From: Streptomyces naganishii JCM 4654
Lineage (GTDB): Bacteria > Actinomycetota > Actinomycetes > Streptomycetales > Streptomycetaceae
Length of the DNA stretch: 64,000 nt
Assembly: GCF_014650575.1 (NCBI RefSeq)
Contig: NZ_BMVF01000001.1
Span: 496,001-560,000 of the forward strand
Direction: 5' to 3'
Position numbers and translations under genes: made by a program
The notes under the pieces: generated by a model
Told to the model about the DNA's origin: nothing
Database searches by the model: none
Seen by the model: only the letters and a program-made list of their open reading frames with translations
In this document: positions 7,497-14,694 of the stretch, one piece after another
How positions within the stretch are numbered: the stretch's first letter is position 1
Layout: each line of letters opens with the position of its first letter

Positions 7497-8249
7497 CTAG
7501 AGCTGTGTGACGCCGCCGTCGACGAGCAGTTCCGCGCCGGTGGTGAAACTGCTTTGGTCGCTGGCCAGGTAGAGGGCGGCAGCGGCGATCTCGTCGGGAC
7601 GGCCGAAGCGGCCGAGCGGGGTCGGCGGGGCGGGCTCGGCCGCGGTGGGCCGGTCGTCGCGCGGAAAAGCGGCGACGAGCTCGGCCAGGCCCGGTGTCTC
7701 GACGGGGCCGGGGGTGAGGGCGTTGACGCGGATTCCGCGGCCGGCCAGCTCAGCGGCCCAGGTGCGTGCGAGGCTGCGGACCGCGGCCTTGGTGGCGGCG
7801 TAGACGCCCAGGCCCGGGGTGGCCAGCAGAGCCGAGTTGGAAGAGATCAGCGTCACCGAGGCGCCGGCCGTCAGCAGCGGCAGCGCCTTCTGGACAGTGA
7901 AGACCGTGCCCTTGAAATTGATCGAGGCAGTGCGGTCGTACTCTTCCTCGGTGATCGTGCCGAGCGGGCTGTATTCCCCGACGCCGGCGTTGGCCACCAC
8001 AATGTCCAGGCGGCCGCTGCGGTTCGTGATCTCGGCGAAGACCCGGTCGAGGTCGCCGAGATCGGAGGCATCGGCCTGGATGGCGATGCCCAGGGCTCCG
8101 ACCTGTGCGACGGCGGCGTCGAGCTCGGTTTTGCGGCGCCCGGTCAGGTAGACGGTGGCGCCCTCGGCGGCGAAACGGCGGGCGATCGCCAGGCCGATGC
8201 CGCTGGAGGCGCCGGTGACGAGGGCGGTCTTGTCTTCCAGTTGTCCCAT
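7497..8249 (-). CDS. SDR-family oxidoreductase
   Basis: A complete 250-residue classical short-chain dehydrogenase. It has TGASSGIG at 12-19 for NAD(P) binding, NAG at 87-89, Ser137/139 with Tyr150 and Lys154 as the catalytic set, and a C-terminal TTGAELLVDGG. ADAS after strand 3 does not settle cofactor choice. The ATG at 8249 is preferred because TTGGAG sits 6 nt upstream. The promoter holds the dyad GTAAC-N7-GTTAC at 8271-8287, also found before the neighbouring Rrf2 gene, so it is probably a target of that regulator. The substrate is unknown; a quinone or carbonyl compound is plausible. Confidence 0.85.
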   Translation of the reverse strand: MGQLEDKTALVTGASSGIGLAIARRFAAEGATVYLTGRRKTELDAAVAQVGALGIAIQADASDLGDLDRVFAEITNRSGRLDIVVANAGVGEYSPLGTITEEEYDRTASINFKGTVFTVQKALPLLTAGASVTLISSNSALLATPGLGVYAATKAAVRSLARTWAAELAGRGIRVNALTPGPVETPGLAELVAAFPRDDRPTAAEPAPPTPLGRFGRPDEIAAAALYLASDQSSFTTGAELLVDGGVTQL

Positions 8250-8270
8250 GAGATTCTCCAATTCCTTAGT

Positions 8271-8287
8271 GTAACTATTTTGGTTAC
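8271..8287. promoter_or_regulatory. Candidate Rrf2 operator before the SDR gene
   Basis: GTAAC-TATTTTG-GTTAC, a 5-bp dyad with a 7-base spacer, lies 22 bp upstream of the SDR start. The same GTAAC-N7-GTTAC arrangement is found at 8797-8813 before the Rrf2 gene. Confidence 0.6.
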
Positions 8288-8342
8288 ATCGGCGGCCGTG
8301 GAATACGACCCCCCTCGATCAAGGGAAGTCGACGGTTCGAGT

Positions 8343-8774
8343 TCAGGCGGCTTTCAAGACGTCCCGCAGCACGTCCTCCAGCGTAGTCTTGGCCAGCTCC
8401 CTGCGCAGGGCGGCCTCCACGTCGTCGTACACGGCGGCCATCGCCGGCCCGATGCCGTGACCCACAATGCACTCGGGGTCCGGTGTCGCGCGATGCAAGG
8501 CGAAGACCGGTCCCGGTTCGATCGCCTGGTAGACGTCGAGCAGAGTGATCGCCGCCAGGTCCCGCGCGAGCATCCAGCCCGCCCCCGCCCCCCGCCGTGA
8601 ATCGGCCAGGCCGGCCTTGCTCAGCTTGGCCAGCAGGCGGCGGATCACCACCGGGTTGGTGTTGACGCTCGTCGCGATCTGCTCGGAGGTGGCGACCTCG
8701 TGGCCACGCCGCTGATACAGCCCGATCCATGTCAGGGCGTGCGCCGCAATGGTCAGTCTGCTGTTGGCACTCAC
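8343..8774 (-). CDS. Rrf2-family transcriptional regulator, cluster-less type
   Basis: A 143-residue Rrf2 protein. The winged helix covers about 1-70 (LTIAAHALTWIGLY; ATSEQIATSVNTNPVVIRRL; GAGAGWMLARDL). A dimerisation helix and a C-terminal helix follow. Fe-S members such as NsrR, IscR and RsrR carry three spaced cysteines; here there is only Cys102, so it resembles the YwnA/HypR-like group that senses redox or disulfide stress. The GTG at 8772-8774 has GAGGAG upstream. The matched dyads before this gene and the SDR gene suggest autoregulation and repression of the cargo. Confidence 0.82.
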   Translation of the reverse strand: MSANSRLTIAAHALTWIGLYQRRGHEVATSEQIATSVNTNPVVIRRLLAKLSKAGLADSRRGAGAGWMLARDLAAITLLDVYQAIEPGPVFALHRATPDPECIVGHGIGPAMAAVYDDVEAALRRELAKTTLEDVLRDVLKAA

Positions 8775-8796
8775 GTCGGACTCCTCAGTTCTAGTC

Positions 8797-8813
8797 GTAA
8801 CGATAGTTGTTAC
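8797..8813. promoter_or_regulatory. Candidate Rrf2 operator before its own gene
   Basis: GTAAC-GATAGTT-GTTAC sits 23-39 bp upstream of the Rrf2 start. Half-sites and spacing equal those at 8271-8287 before the SDR gene, although the spacers differ. Confidence 0.6.
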
Positions 8814-8847
8814 AACTGCATGCGGCAAGTCCTGCGGGGCTGGCCGG

Positions 8848-8919
8848 GCCGACCTCGTCAAGGAGCACGCCACCCGCGAGCACACCATCGCCGAGTTCTT
8901 CTCCGTCAGCCGGGAGCTG
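8848..8919 (+). pseudogene. Possible fragment of a serine-recombinase helix-turn-helix
   Basis: One plus-strand frame reads VKEHATREHTIAEFFSVSR, which resembles the C-terminal helix-turn-helix of Tn3 resolvases, and then loses similarity exactly where the transposase remnant begins on the other strand. It is only about 24 codons, so this is weak evidence. If real, it is the scar of a second resolvase or of a rearrangement inside the element. Confidence 0.3.
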
Positions 8920-9211
8920 GACGGTGCGGATGACGCGGCCGACCTCGCGGAAGGCCGTGTATGTCGCGTTCTTGCGTGAGCCCGCCCGCAGGCGCCGCAG
9001 CGGCAGCGTGGAGGAGATGGCGCCCTCGCGCACGGAGACGGCCACCCGCATCAGGTGCCGGAGGCGGCTGGGCCGGCAGGTGCTCGTCACAGCCAGCACG
9101 AGCGGCGGCCCACTCGACCTCGTCACGGCTCGGCGAGAAGAACAAGTGCAGCTCGTGCGCGGTGATCAGCCGCTTGAACCGCGGATACGCGGTCCTCTCG
9201 ATCGAGGTCAC
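8920..9211 (-). pseudogene. tnpA: Tn3-family transposase, gutted remnant
   Basis: From a GTG at 9209-9211 the frame reads TSIERTAYPRFKRLITAHEL and LFFSPSRDEVEWAA, the N-terminal DUF4158 domain of Tn3 transposases. After about 45 codons (near 9066-9077) another frame takes over: LMRVAVSVREGAISSTLPLR, SRKNATYTAFREVGRVIRTV, which is the late part of the same protein. Everything between, including most of the catalytic core, is deleted, and the C-terminus is cut off at 8920. Full-length family members have about 1,000 residues. The gene begins about 84 bp inside the right inverted repeat, the usual position. Confidence 0.75.
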
Positions 9212-9294
9212 AGCCCACCGCGCCCCGGACGACATCCAACGTCACCACCAACGACGCTGAGCTGAACGGGTGACGGGTGTGCCCCCCCAGGCCC

Positions 9295-9341
9295 CCAAGA
9301 TCATCCCGTGGCGGGTTTCTGGCGTATCTGGGTCATGGCCG
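9295..9341. repeat. Right terminal inverted repeat of the Tn3-like element
   Basis: The reverse complement starts CGGCCATGACCCAGATACGC and matches the left repeat at 44 of 47 positions. The first base (C for G), the fourth (C for G) and the seventeenth (A for G) differ. The changes at the tip may reduce transposase recognition. Confidence 0.9.
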
Positions 9342-9346
9342 TTCCA
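9342..9346. repeat. 5-bp target site duplication, right copy (TTCCA)
   Basis: Directly follows the right inverted repeat and equals the left copy at 4808-4812. Confidence 0.88.
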
Positions 9347-9371
9347 TCGCCGAGGTGGGGGCGGCTCCGTG

Positions 9372-9399
9372 TTGGTTCCGGCGGCCGCCTGCCGAATAC
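9372..9399 (+). promoter_or_regulatory. Possible promoter of the ArsR/SRPBCC pair
   Basis: TTGGTT (9372-9377) and AATACT (9394-9399) are spaced by 16 bp, just outside the transposon. A start near 9406 would leave a short leader before the GTG at 9445. The motif match is modest. Confidence 0.3.
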
Positions 9400-9444
9400 T
9401 CAATGCGTCTGGACAAAAAAAGTTTTCGGTGGGACGCTGGGCGC

Positions 9445-10062
9445 GTGCTGGACGTCACCGTGATCGAGGATCCCGAAGCCGCCGCCGTCTGCCTGGACCC
9501 CGTCCGGGTCCGGCTGCTCGCCGAGCTGGGCGGCGGCCCGGCGTCGGCCGCCATGCTGGCCGGGAAGGTGGGCCTGCCCCGGCAGAAGGTGAACTACCAC
9601 CTCAAGGCGCTGGAGCGGGTCGGCCTGGTCGAGCTCGCCGGCGAGCGCCGCAAGGGCAACGTGAACGAGCGGCTGATGCGGGCGACGGCGGCGTCGTACG
9701 TCATTTCGCCGCTGGCGCTCGCCGCGGTGCAGCCGGACCCGGACCGCTTCCGCGACCAGTTGTCCGCGCGCTGGCTGCTCGCGCTCGGCGCGCGCCTGGT
9801 GCGGGACGTCGGCACGCTGATCACCGGCGCGGCCAGGGCCCGCAAGCGGCTGGCAACGTACGCGCTGGACGGCGAGGTGCGCTTCGCCTCCGCCGCCGAC
9901 CGGGCCGCGTTCGTCCAGGAGCTGACGGCCGGTGTCGGCGCGCTGATCCGCAAGTACGACGCGCCCGGCGCCGAGGGCGGACGCGACCACCGGGTCGTCC
10001 TCGCCCTGCACCCCACGGTCCGGGAGGAGAGCCCGGCCGCCCCCGAAACCGACCAGAGCTGA
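9445..10062 (+). CDS. ArsR-type winged-helix transcriptional regulator
   Basis: A 205-residue regulator. An N-terminal winged helix (about 5-80) reads PVRVRLLAELGGG, then GLPRQKVNYHLKALERVGLVE, followed by an alpha-helical effector domain. No metal-binding cysteine pair is visible, so it is not a classical arsenic or metal sensor. The GTG at 9445 gives the family's usual N-terminus (LDVTVIEDPEAAAV); an ATG at 9403 in the same frame would add 14 residues. The SRPBCC gene starts 15 bp after its stop, the common pairing for this family, and is probably its target and partner. Confidence 0.75.
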   Translation: MLDVTVIEDPEAAAVCLDPVRVRLLAELGGGPASAAMLAGKVGLPRQKVNYHLKALERVGLVELAGERRKGNVNERLMRATAASYVISPLALAAVQPDPDRFRDQLSARWLLALGARLVRDVGTLITGAARARKRLATYALDGEVRFASAADRAAFVQELTAGVGALIRKYDAPGAEGGRDHRVVLALHPTVREESPAAPETDQS

Positions 10063-10076
10063 GCAGGAGCCCCGCC

Positions 10077-10817
10077 ATGTCCAAGGAATTCGAGATCGTC
10101 CGCGAGTTCGAGGTCGACGCCACGCCCGAGGAGGTGTGGGAGGCGGTCACCGCCGGGACCGGCGGGTACCTGTGGCCGATGGAGCCGCCCGAGCCCAAGG
10201 CGGGCGGCCGGGGGCCGTTCGGGTCCACCGTCACCGCCTGGGACCCGCCGCACCGCTACACCAACCGCAGCGAGGACACCGGCATGCCGGCCCAGCCGCT
10301 CAACCAGCTCGACCACACCATCGAGCCGCGCGACGGGGGACGCCGGGCCTGGGTGCGGTACGTGCACAGCGGCATCTTCACCGACGACTGGGACAACCAG
10401 TACGACGGCGCGAACCGGCACACCGACTTCTACCTGCACACCCTGCGTGAGTACCTGACCCACTTCGCGCCGCGCCCGGTCGCGTTCTCGACCCTGAACG
10501 GCCCGGAGGCCTCCACCGCCCCCGACGCCTTCGCCGCCGTGGGCCGGGCCCTCGGGCTGACCGACGGCGACGCCGTGGGAGCGCGGGTGAGCGTCCGGGG
10601 GCCGCGGCCCTTCGAGGCGGTGCTCGACTACCGCGACGAGTACTTCATCGGCCTGCGCACCGACGAGGCCCTGATCCGCTTCTTCGGCCGCAACCACTGG
10701 TCCGCCCCGATCGGCCTCAGCGTCCACGACTTCGCCCAGGACGCGGACGCCGAGGCCACCGGGGCCGCCTGGCAGGCCTGGCTGACCTCGGCCTTCTCCA
10801 CCGGCTCCCGCTCCTGA
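10077..10817 (+). CDS. SRPBCC (AHSA1-like) domain protein
   Basis: A 246-residue protein. The N-terminal half (about 1-145) is a START/AHSA1-type helix-grip fold: FEIVREFEVDATPEEVWEAV, GPFGSTVTAWDPPHRY, and a helix RHTDFYLHTLREYLTHF. The C-terminal 90 residues form a second small alpha/beta domain. Such proteins bind hydrophobic ligands in a cavity, but the ligand is unknown. It is co-transcribed with the ArsR-type gene. It converges on the secreted nuclease gene across a strong bidirectional hairpin. Confidence 0.75.
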   Translation: MSKEFEIVREFEVDATPEEVWEAVTAGTGGYLWPMEPPEPKAGGRGPFGSTVTAWDPPHRYTNRSEDTGMPAQPLNQLDHTIEPRDGGRRAWVRYVHSGIFTDDWDNQYDGANRHTDFYLHTLREYLTHFAPRPVAFSTLNGPEASTAPDAFAAVGRALGLTDGDAVGARVSVRGPRPFEAVLDYRDEYFIGLRTDEALIRFFGRNHWSAPIGLSVHDFAQDADAEATGAAWQAWLTSAFSTGSRS

Positions 10818-10825
10818 AACAGCGG

Positions 10826-10862
10826 CCGGCCCGGCCCGGGGGTGCTCCCGCGGCCGGGCCGG
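10826..10862. terminator. Bidirectional terminator hairpin
   Basis: An 11-bp perfect stem, CCGGCCCGGCC paired with GGCCGGGCCGG (10852-10862), around a 15-base loop. It lies between the convergent SRPBCC and nuclease genes. No T-run follows, as is usual in Streptomyces. Confidence 0.7.
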
Positions 10863-10874
10863 GTGTGTCCTCGG

Positions 10875-12710
10875 CTACGGGTGGAAGCGCAGGACCTGCG
10901 GGTCGTGGTCGCTGATCTGGTCGTGGAACTCCGAGTTGATGTGGACGCTGTCGTAGTCGAAGTCGCAGGCCCGGCGGATCGAGGGGCTGATGAGGATCTG
11001 GTCCAGGACCTGCTGGTTGCCCTGGTAGTCGTAGGTGTAGCGCTCGCTCTTCGGCAGGGACTTGACCGCCGACCAGAGTTCGCCGTCGCCCTCCAGGATC
11101 TTCGCGGTGCCGGAGAACTCGAAGTCGTTCATGTCGCCGAGCGCGATGACGTCCGCGTTCTTCTGGACCTTCAGGATGTCCTTGACGAAGGAGTTCACCT
11201 CGGCGGCCTGGAGGTGGCGCTGCACCTCCGAGCCGCGCGTCGGGGGCTGGTACTGCGAGGTCAGCCCCTGGTCGCCGCCCTTGGAGGCGAAGTGGTTGGC
11301 GATCACGAAGACCGTCCGCCCGCGGAAGACGAACTCACCGGCCAGCGGCTTGCGGCTGGACTTCCAGGCGGCGCTCGTGGGGTCGATCCGTCCGGGGGAG
11401 AAGGTGAGGGCCGCCCTGCCGTGCTCCCTGGTGACGCCGACCGCGCTGGTCGAGTCGCCGCCGGGCCGGTCGGTGAAGGACACCCGAGCGGGGTTGAACA
11501 GGAACCCCTGGCGGATGTTGCCGCCGGGCTCGCCGCCGTCCTGGTCGTTGACCGGGTCGATCGAGCGCCACTCGTACCTCGGGCCGCCGGCCGCGACGAT
11601 CGCGTCGATGAGCTTGTTCACCGTCACGCTCGCGTCGACCGTGCCGTCGTCCGTGGCGCCGTTGTCGTCCTGGATCTCCTCCAGGGACACGATGTCGGGC
11701 GACTGGAGGTTGTTCACGATCGCGGAGGCGTGCGCGTCGAACGTCGAGTCGGACGGGTCGAGGTTCTCGACGTTGTACGTGGCCACCGCGAGCTCGCCGT
11801 GCGACTGCTTGCGGGTGGTCTCCCGCTGCAGACCCGCGCTCTGGAGCGTGCCCATGTGGTCCGCGACCAGGGTGTACCCGCCGTACTGGTTGTAGTCCAG
11901 CGGGCCGCTGGTGGCGCCGGCGAGGGTGTCGCCGACGTTCGCCACCGGGAAGCCGGCGGTGGGGCCGAGCGACTGGATCTGGATGCGGCCGGTGTTCTGG
12001 GAGTCGTAGGAGCCGTACACCGTGCCGCCGCGCCGGCCGGCGTGCTCGTGCGGCTTCACCGTGACCCACAGCTCGCTGTAGGGGTCGGTGGCGGTGACCA
12101 CGCGGGCGTCGGCGACCTGGACGTTCATGCCCTCCAGGGACTCGTAGTAGTCCAGGGCGTACTTCGACGGCTGGAGGGTCAGCCCGTTGACCGAGCCGTT
12201 CGCGGCGGCGTCCCCGGCGGGGGCGTACGCGGCCGGGACCGACTGGGCGTCGAGGACGACCGGCGCCGGGACCGCGTTGCCGCTGGAGAGCACGGTGACC
12301 GCCGGCTTGGTGATCTCCGTGACCGACTGGTTGCCGGAGGAGGCGCCGCCGGGGACGTACTCCGAGACGGTGCCGGTGACCGTGACCGAGTCGCCCACCG
12401 CGACCTTCGGGGCGGAGCTGGTGAAGACGAAGACGCCCTCACTCGTGGCCGGGTCGGCGTCCGGGTTCGGGTCCTGCATCCAGAAGCCCTTGGACGAGCC
12501 GTAGGTGCGCACGCCGGTGACGATTCCGGCCACGTCCGCGACCTTCTGGCCGGCGTACGGGGATATCCGGGTCGTGCCCTGGATGTCGTGGATGCGCACG
12601 GAGTCCGCGTGCGCGGGCGTGGGGAGGACGATCGTCTGGACGACCGCCGCCGCGGAACAGACGGCGGCGACGGTCAGCGCGGCGAGACGCGCGGAAGACT
12701 TGCTCGGCAA
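10875..12710 (-). CDS. Secreted endonuclease/exonuclease/phosphatase-family nuclease
   Basis: A 611-residue exported protein. A Sec signal peptide (about 1-35, ending TPAHA) is followed by an OB-fold-type region (about 36-290) like that of ExeM/NucH extracellular nucleases. The EEP catalytic domain occupies about 310-611: NVENLDP, VSLEEIQDDNG, ANHFASKGG, ALGDMNDFE, LDQILIS and SDHDPQV supply the metal and active-site residues. It should degrade DNA or nucleotides outside the cell, perhaps for phosphate. The TTG at 12708-12710 is chosen because GGAGGG lies 7 nt upstream and it places the signal peptide at the N-terminus. Confidence 0.85.
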   Translation of the reverse strand: MPSKSSARLAALTVAAVCSAAAVVQTIVLPTPAHADSVRIHDIQGTTRISPYAGQKVADVAGIVTGVRTYGSSKGFWMQDPNPDADPATSEGVFVFTSSAPKVAVGDSVTVTGTVSEYVPGGASSGNQSVTEITKPAVTVLSSGNAVPAPVVLDAQSVPAAYAPAGDAAANGSVNGLTLQPSKYALDYYESLEGMNVQVADARVVTATDPYSELWVTVKPHEHAGRRGGTVYGSYDSQNTGRIQIQSLGPTAGFPVANVGDTLAGATSGPLDYNQYGGYTLVADHMGTLQSAGLQRETTRKQSHGELAVATYNVENLDPSDSTFDAHASAIVNNLQSPDIVSLEEIQDDNGATDDGTVDASVTVNKLIDAIVAAGGPRYEWRSIDPVNDQDGGEPGGNIRQGFLFNPARVSFTDRPGGDSTSAVGVTREHGRAALTFSPGRIDPTSAAWKSSRKPLAGEFVFRGRTVFVIANHFASKGGDQGLTSQYQPPTRGSEVQRHLQAAEVNSFVKDILKVQKNADVIALGDMNDFEFSGTAKILEGDGELWSAVKSLPKSERYTYDYQGNQQVLDQILISPSIRRACDFDYDSVHINSEFHDQISDHDPQVLRFHP

Positions 12711-13009
12711 CGGAATCCCTCCGGGGACGTACGTGAGCGCCGGGACGAGGGTGGAGCGGATGAAGACATGACAACGCGCGTAGAGCACCCGGAAAACAGT
12801 GAACAGCTGTCCCCCCGAACTTCTACGCGCGTCAATCTCCTGCGGGGCCAGGTCAGTTGTCAAGGTTTCGGCCATGTACGGGAGCCGGCGGAGAGATGAA
12901 CCGGGCGGCATCGGTGGAAATCCGTCTAGGCTGAGCGGTTGAGCCGTCAGGCCCTTCAGCCCCGGGCCGGGCGAACCCGGCGAACAACAGGCCCTAGGAG
13001 AACCAGCCG

Positions 13010-14464
13010 ATGTCAGACAGGTCCCCGCTGCCCCCGGTGCGGCTCGCTTCCGAACCGGAACTGGCCCGGGACGCCCTCGCCACCCCGCTGCTCTCGCGTG
13101 CCGCGCGGCTCGCCCGCTGGGCCGGGCCCGGCACCCGCGTCGACGCCGGGGGCGTGCTGGTGGAGGAGCAACTGCCCGCCGCCGCCGAGGTGCTCGGGCT
13201 GAGCGGGGACGACGCGGCGGCCTGCGCGAGCGAGGCCTGGCGCGCGGCCCTCGACGCCGGGCTCGTCGAGATCGCCGACGAGGACGCGGGCACCGTCGCC
13301 GCCGGGCCGGAGCTGGCCGTGCTCACCGGCGGCTCGCCGCACGACGTGCTGTCCGTGTGGCTGAACGTGCTGGAGTCGGTGCTGGCCGACGCGAGCGTGC
13401 CGGACCTCGACGGTCTCGTCGACGCGATGGAGGAGGGCGGCCCGGTCGACTTCTCGGCGCTGGACTGGGACCCGGGCGCCGAGGCGGAGTTCCTCGACGG
13501 CGTACTGGCCAACCTCTACCTGCTGACGGCGGGAGGGGAGGGGCCGGGCGCCGGCGCCGGCGCCGTCGCGGGTGCGGGACCCGTGCCGCTGCCCGCGCTC
13601 GCCGCCTCGGTGATCGTGCCCAGCGACATGGGGGAGCCCACCAACGACATACTGGAGCAGGTCTCCGACGCGATGATGCGGCTGGACGACCAGTTCCGCC
13701 TGCTGGAGCCGGTGGGGCTGGTCGAGTACCGGCCCGTGGACGAGGAGCTGCTCGCCGACGCCGAGGAGGCGGACGGGCCCGCCGCGCCGGTGGACGACGT
13801 GGACGTCAGCCGCTACGGCATGGTGCGGCTCACGCCGCTCGGCCTGTTCGGGCTGCGGGCGCGGCTGCTGGAGGCGGGGTTCGAGGCGCCCGCGGTCGGC
13901 GAGCTCGCCGACAAGGGGGCGGACGCGCTGCTCGACGGCACGGCCGCGTTCCCGCCCGCCGCCTCGCACGCCGAGACCGAGCAGTGGCTCGCGCGGCGCG
14001 AACCGCTCGCCGCGGCACGGGAGTTGCTGTCCGCCGCGCGCGGCACCGACGCCGGGGCGCCGCTGCGGCGGCTGCGCTGCCAGCAGGCGCTGTCCCTGGT
14101 CGGCGGCGAGGCCGAACCGGCCCTGCGCGAGGTGCTCGACGACCCCGAACTCGGCGGGCTGGCCCGGGTCTGGCTCACCGAGCGGGGCCACACCGATGTG
14201 CCCGCGCCCTCCCAGGACATGGTCTTCTGGCTGACCATCGACACGGTGGCCGCCCAACTCGCCGCCGAGGGCGACTCCGAGGAGCTGTACGACCTGGTCG
14301 AGGGCCTCGCCGACCAGCACGGCGGCTTCTTCGCCGCGGCCTGGCGGGTGGACCACCCGCAGACGGCGGACGTGCTCGAGGCGATGGGCCGCCTCCACCC
14401 GGACCGCAGGACCGCCAAGGAGGCCCGCAAGGCGGCTTTCAAGGCCCGCTCGAATCGGGGCTGA
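13010..14464 (+). CDS. Conserved Streptomyces hypothetical protein
   Basis: A 484-residue, very acidic, Ala/Gly/Asp-rich protein starting MSDRSPLPPVRLASEPELA after AGGAG. No signal peptide, membrane helix or catalytic motif is visible. The N-terminal region (about 20-130) is helical and could be a winged-helix-like fold (LVEIADEDAGTVAAGPELAV). The C-terminal part ends with EAMGRLHPDRRTAKEARKAAFKARS, a pattern seen in several Streptomyces hypothetical proteins. Divergent from the nuclease gene across about 300 bp. I cannot assign a function. Confidence 0.7.
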   Translation: MSDRSPLPPVRLASEPELARDALATPLLSRAARLARWAGPGTRVDAGGVLVEEQLPAAAEVLGLSGDDAAACASEAWRAALDAGLVEIADEDAGTVAAGPELAVLTGGSPHDVLSVWLNVLESVLADASVPDLDGLVDAMEEGGPVDFSALDWDPGAEAEFLDGVLANLYLLTAGGEGPGAGAGAVAGAGPVPLPALAASVIVPSDMGEPTNDILEQVSDAMMRLDDQFRLLEPVGLVEYRPVDEELLADAEEADGPAAPVDDVDVSRYGMVRLTPLGLFGLRARLLEAGFEAPAVGELADKGADALLDGTAAFPPAASHAETEQWLARREPLAAARELLSAARGTDAGAPLRRLRCQQALSLVGGEAEPALREVLDDPELGGLARVWLTERGHTDVPAPSQDMVFWLTIDTVAAQLAAEGDSEELYDLVEGLADQHGGFFAAAWRVDHPQTADVLEAMGRLHPDRRTAKEARKAAFKARSNRG

Positions 14465-14694
14465 GGCCGGCTCGAGCCGGGGCTGTTGAGAGGACCGGCA
14501 GGGTCCGCGGGGGTCCGGGGGCGGTGGCGGGCGAGCGGGTGACTTTCCCGGTTCATGGGGCCGCGCATACGGATTCATGGAAGAGAACCCGGTGAAGTCG
14601 TCCCGCGTTCAATCCGCGTTCAGGCGCGGGCGGGACGGTTTCGGCGATCGAGGTCCGCCACCCTCCACGGCAGCCCACCGTCTCAGGAGACACC

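Larger units (their letters stand above)
4813..9341. mobile_element. Decayed Tn3-family transposon, 4,529 bp
   Basis: The element is bounded by inverted repeats of 47 bp (4813-4859 and 9295-9341) that match at 44 positions, begin GGGG on the left, and are flanked by TTCCA on both sides. Inside the right end is a remnant of a Tn3-type transposase; inside the left end is a serine resolvase gene. Both are broken, so it should move only with help from another element. Cargo genes encode a SnoaL protein, dehydrogenase remnants, an SDR and an Rrf2 regulator. The outside genes (DUF3618 and ArsR) are intact, so the insertion was intergenic. Confidence 0.88.

Noticed and set aside
4813-9341. An integrated plasmid or phage (AICE/prophage) instead of a Tn3-type element
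   Set aside because: There is no tRNA gene, integrase, replication or structural gene. The 47-bp inverted ends plus a 5-bp duplication and transposase remnant fit Tn3.
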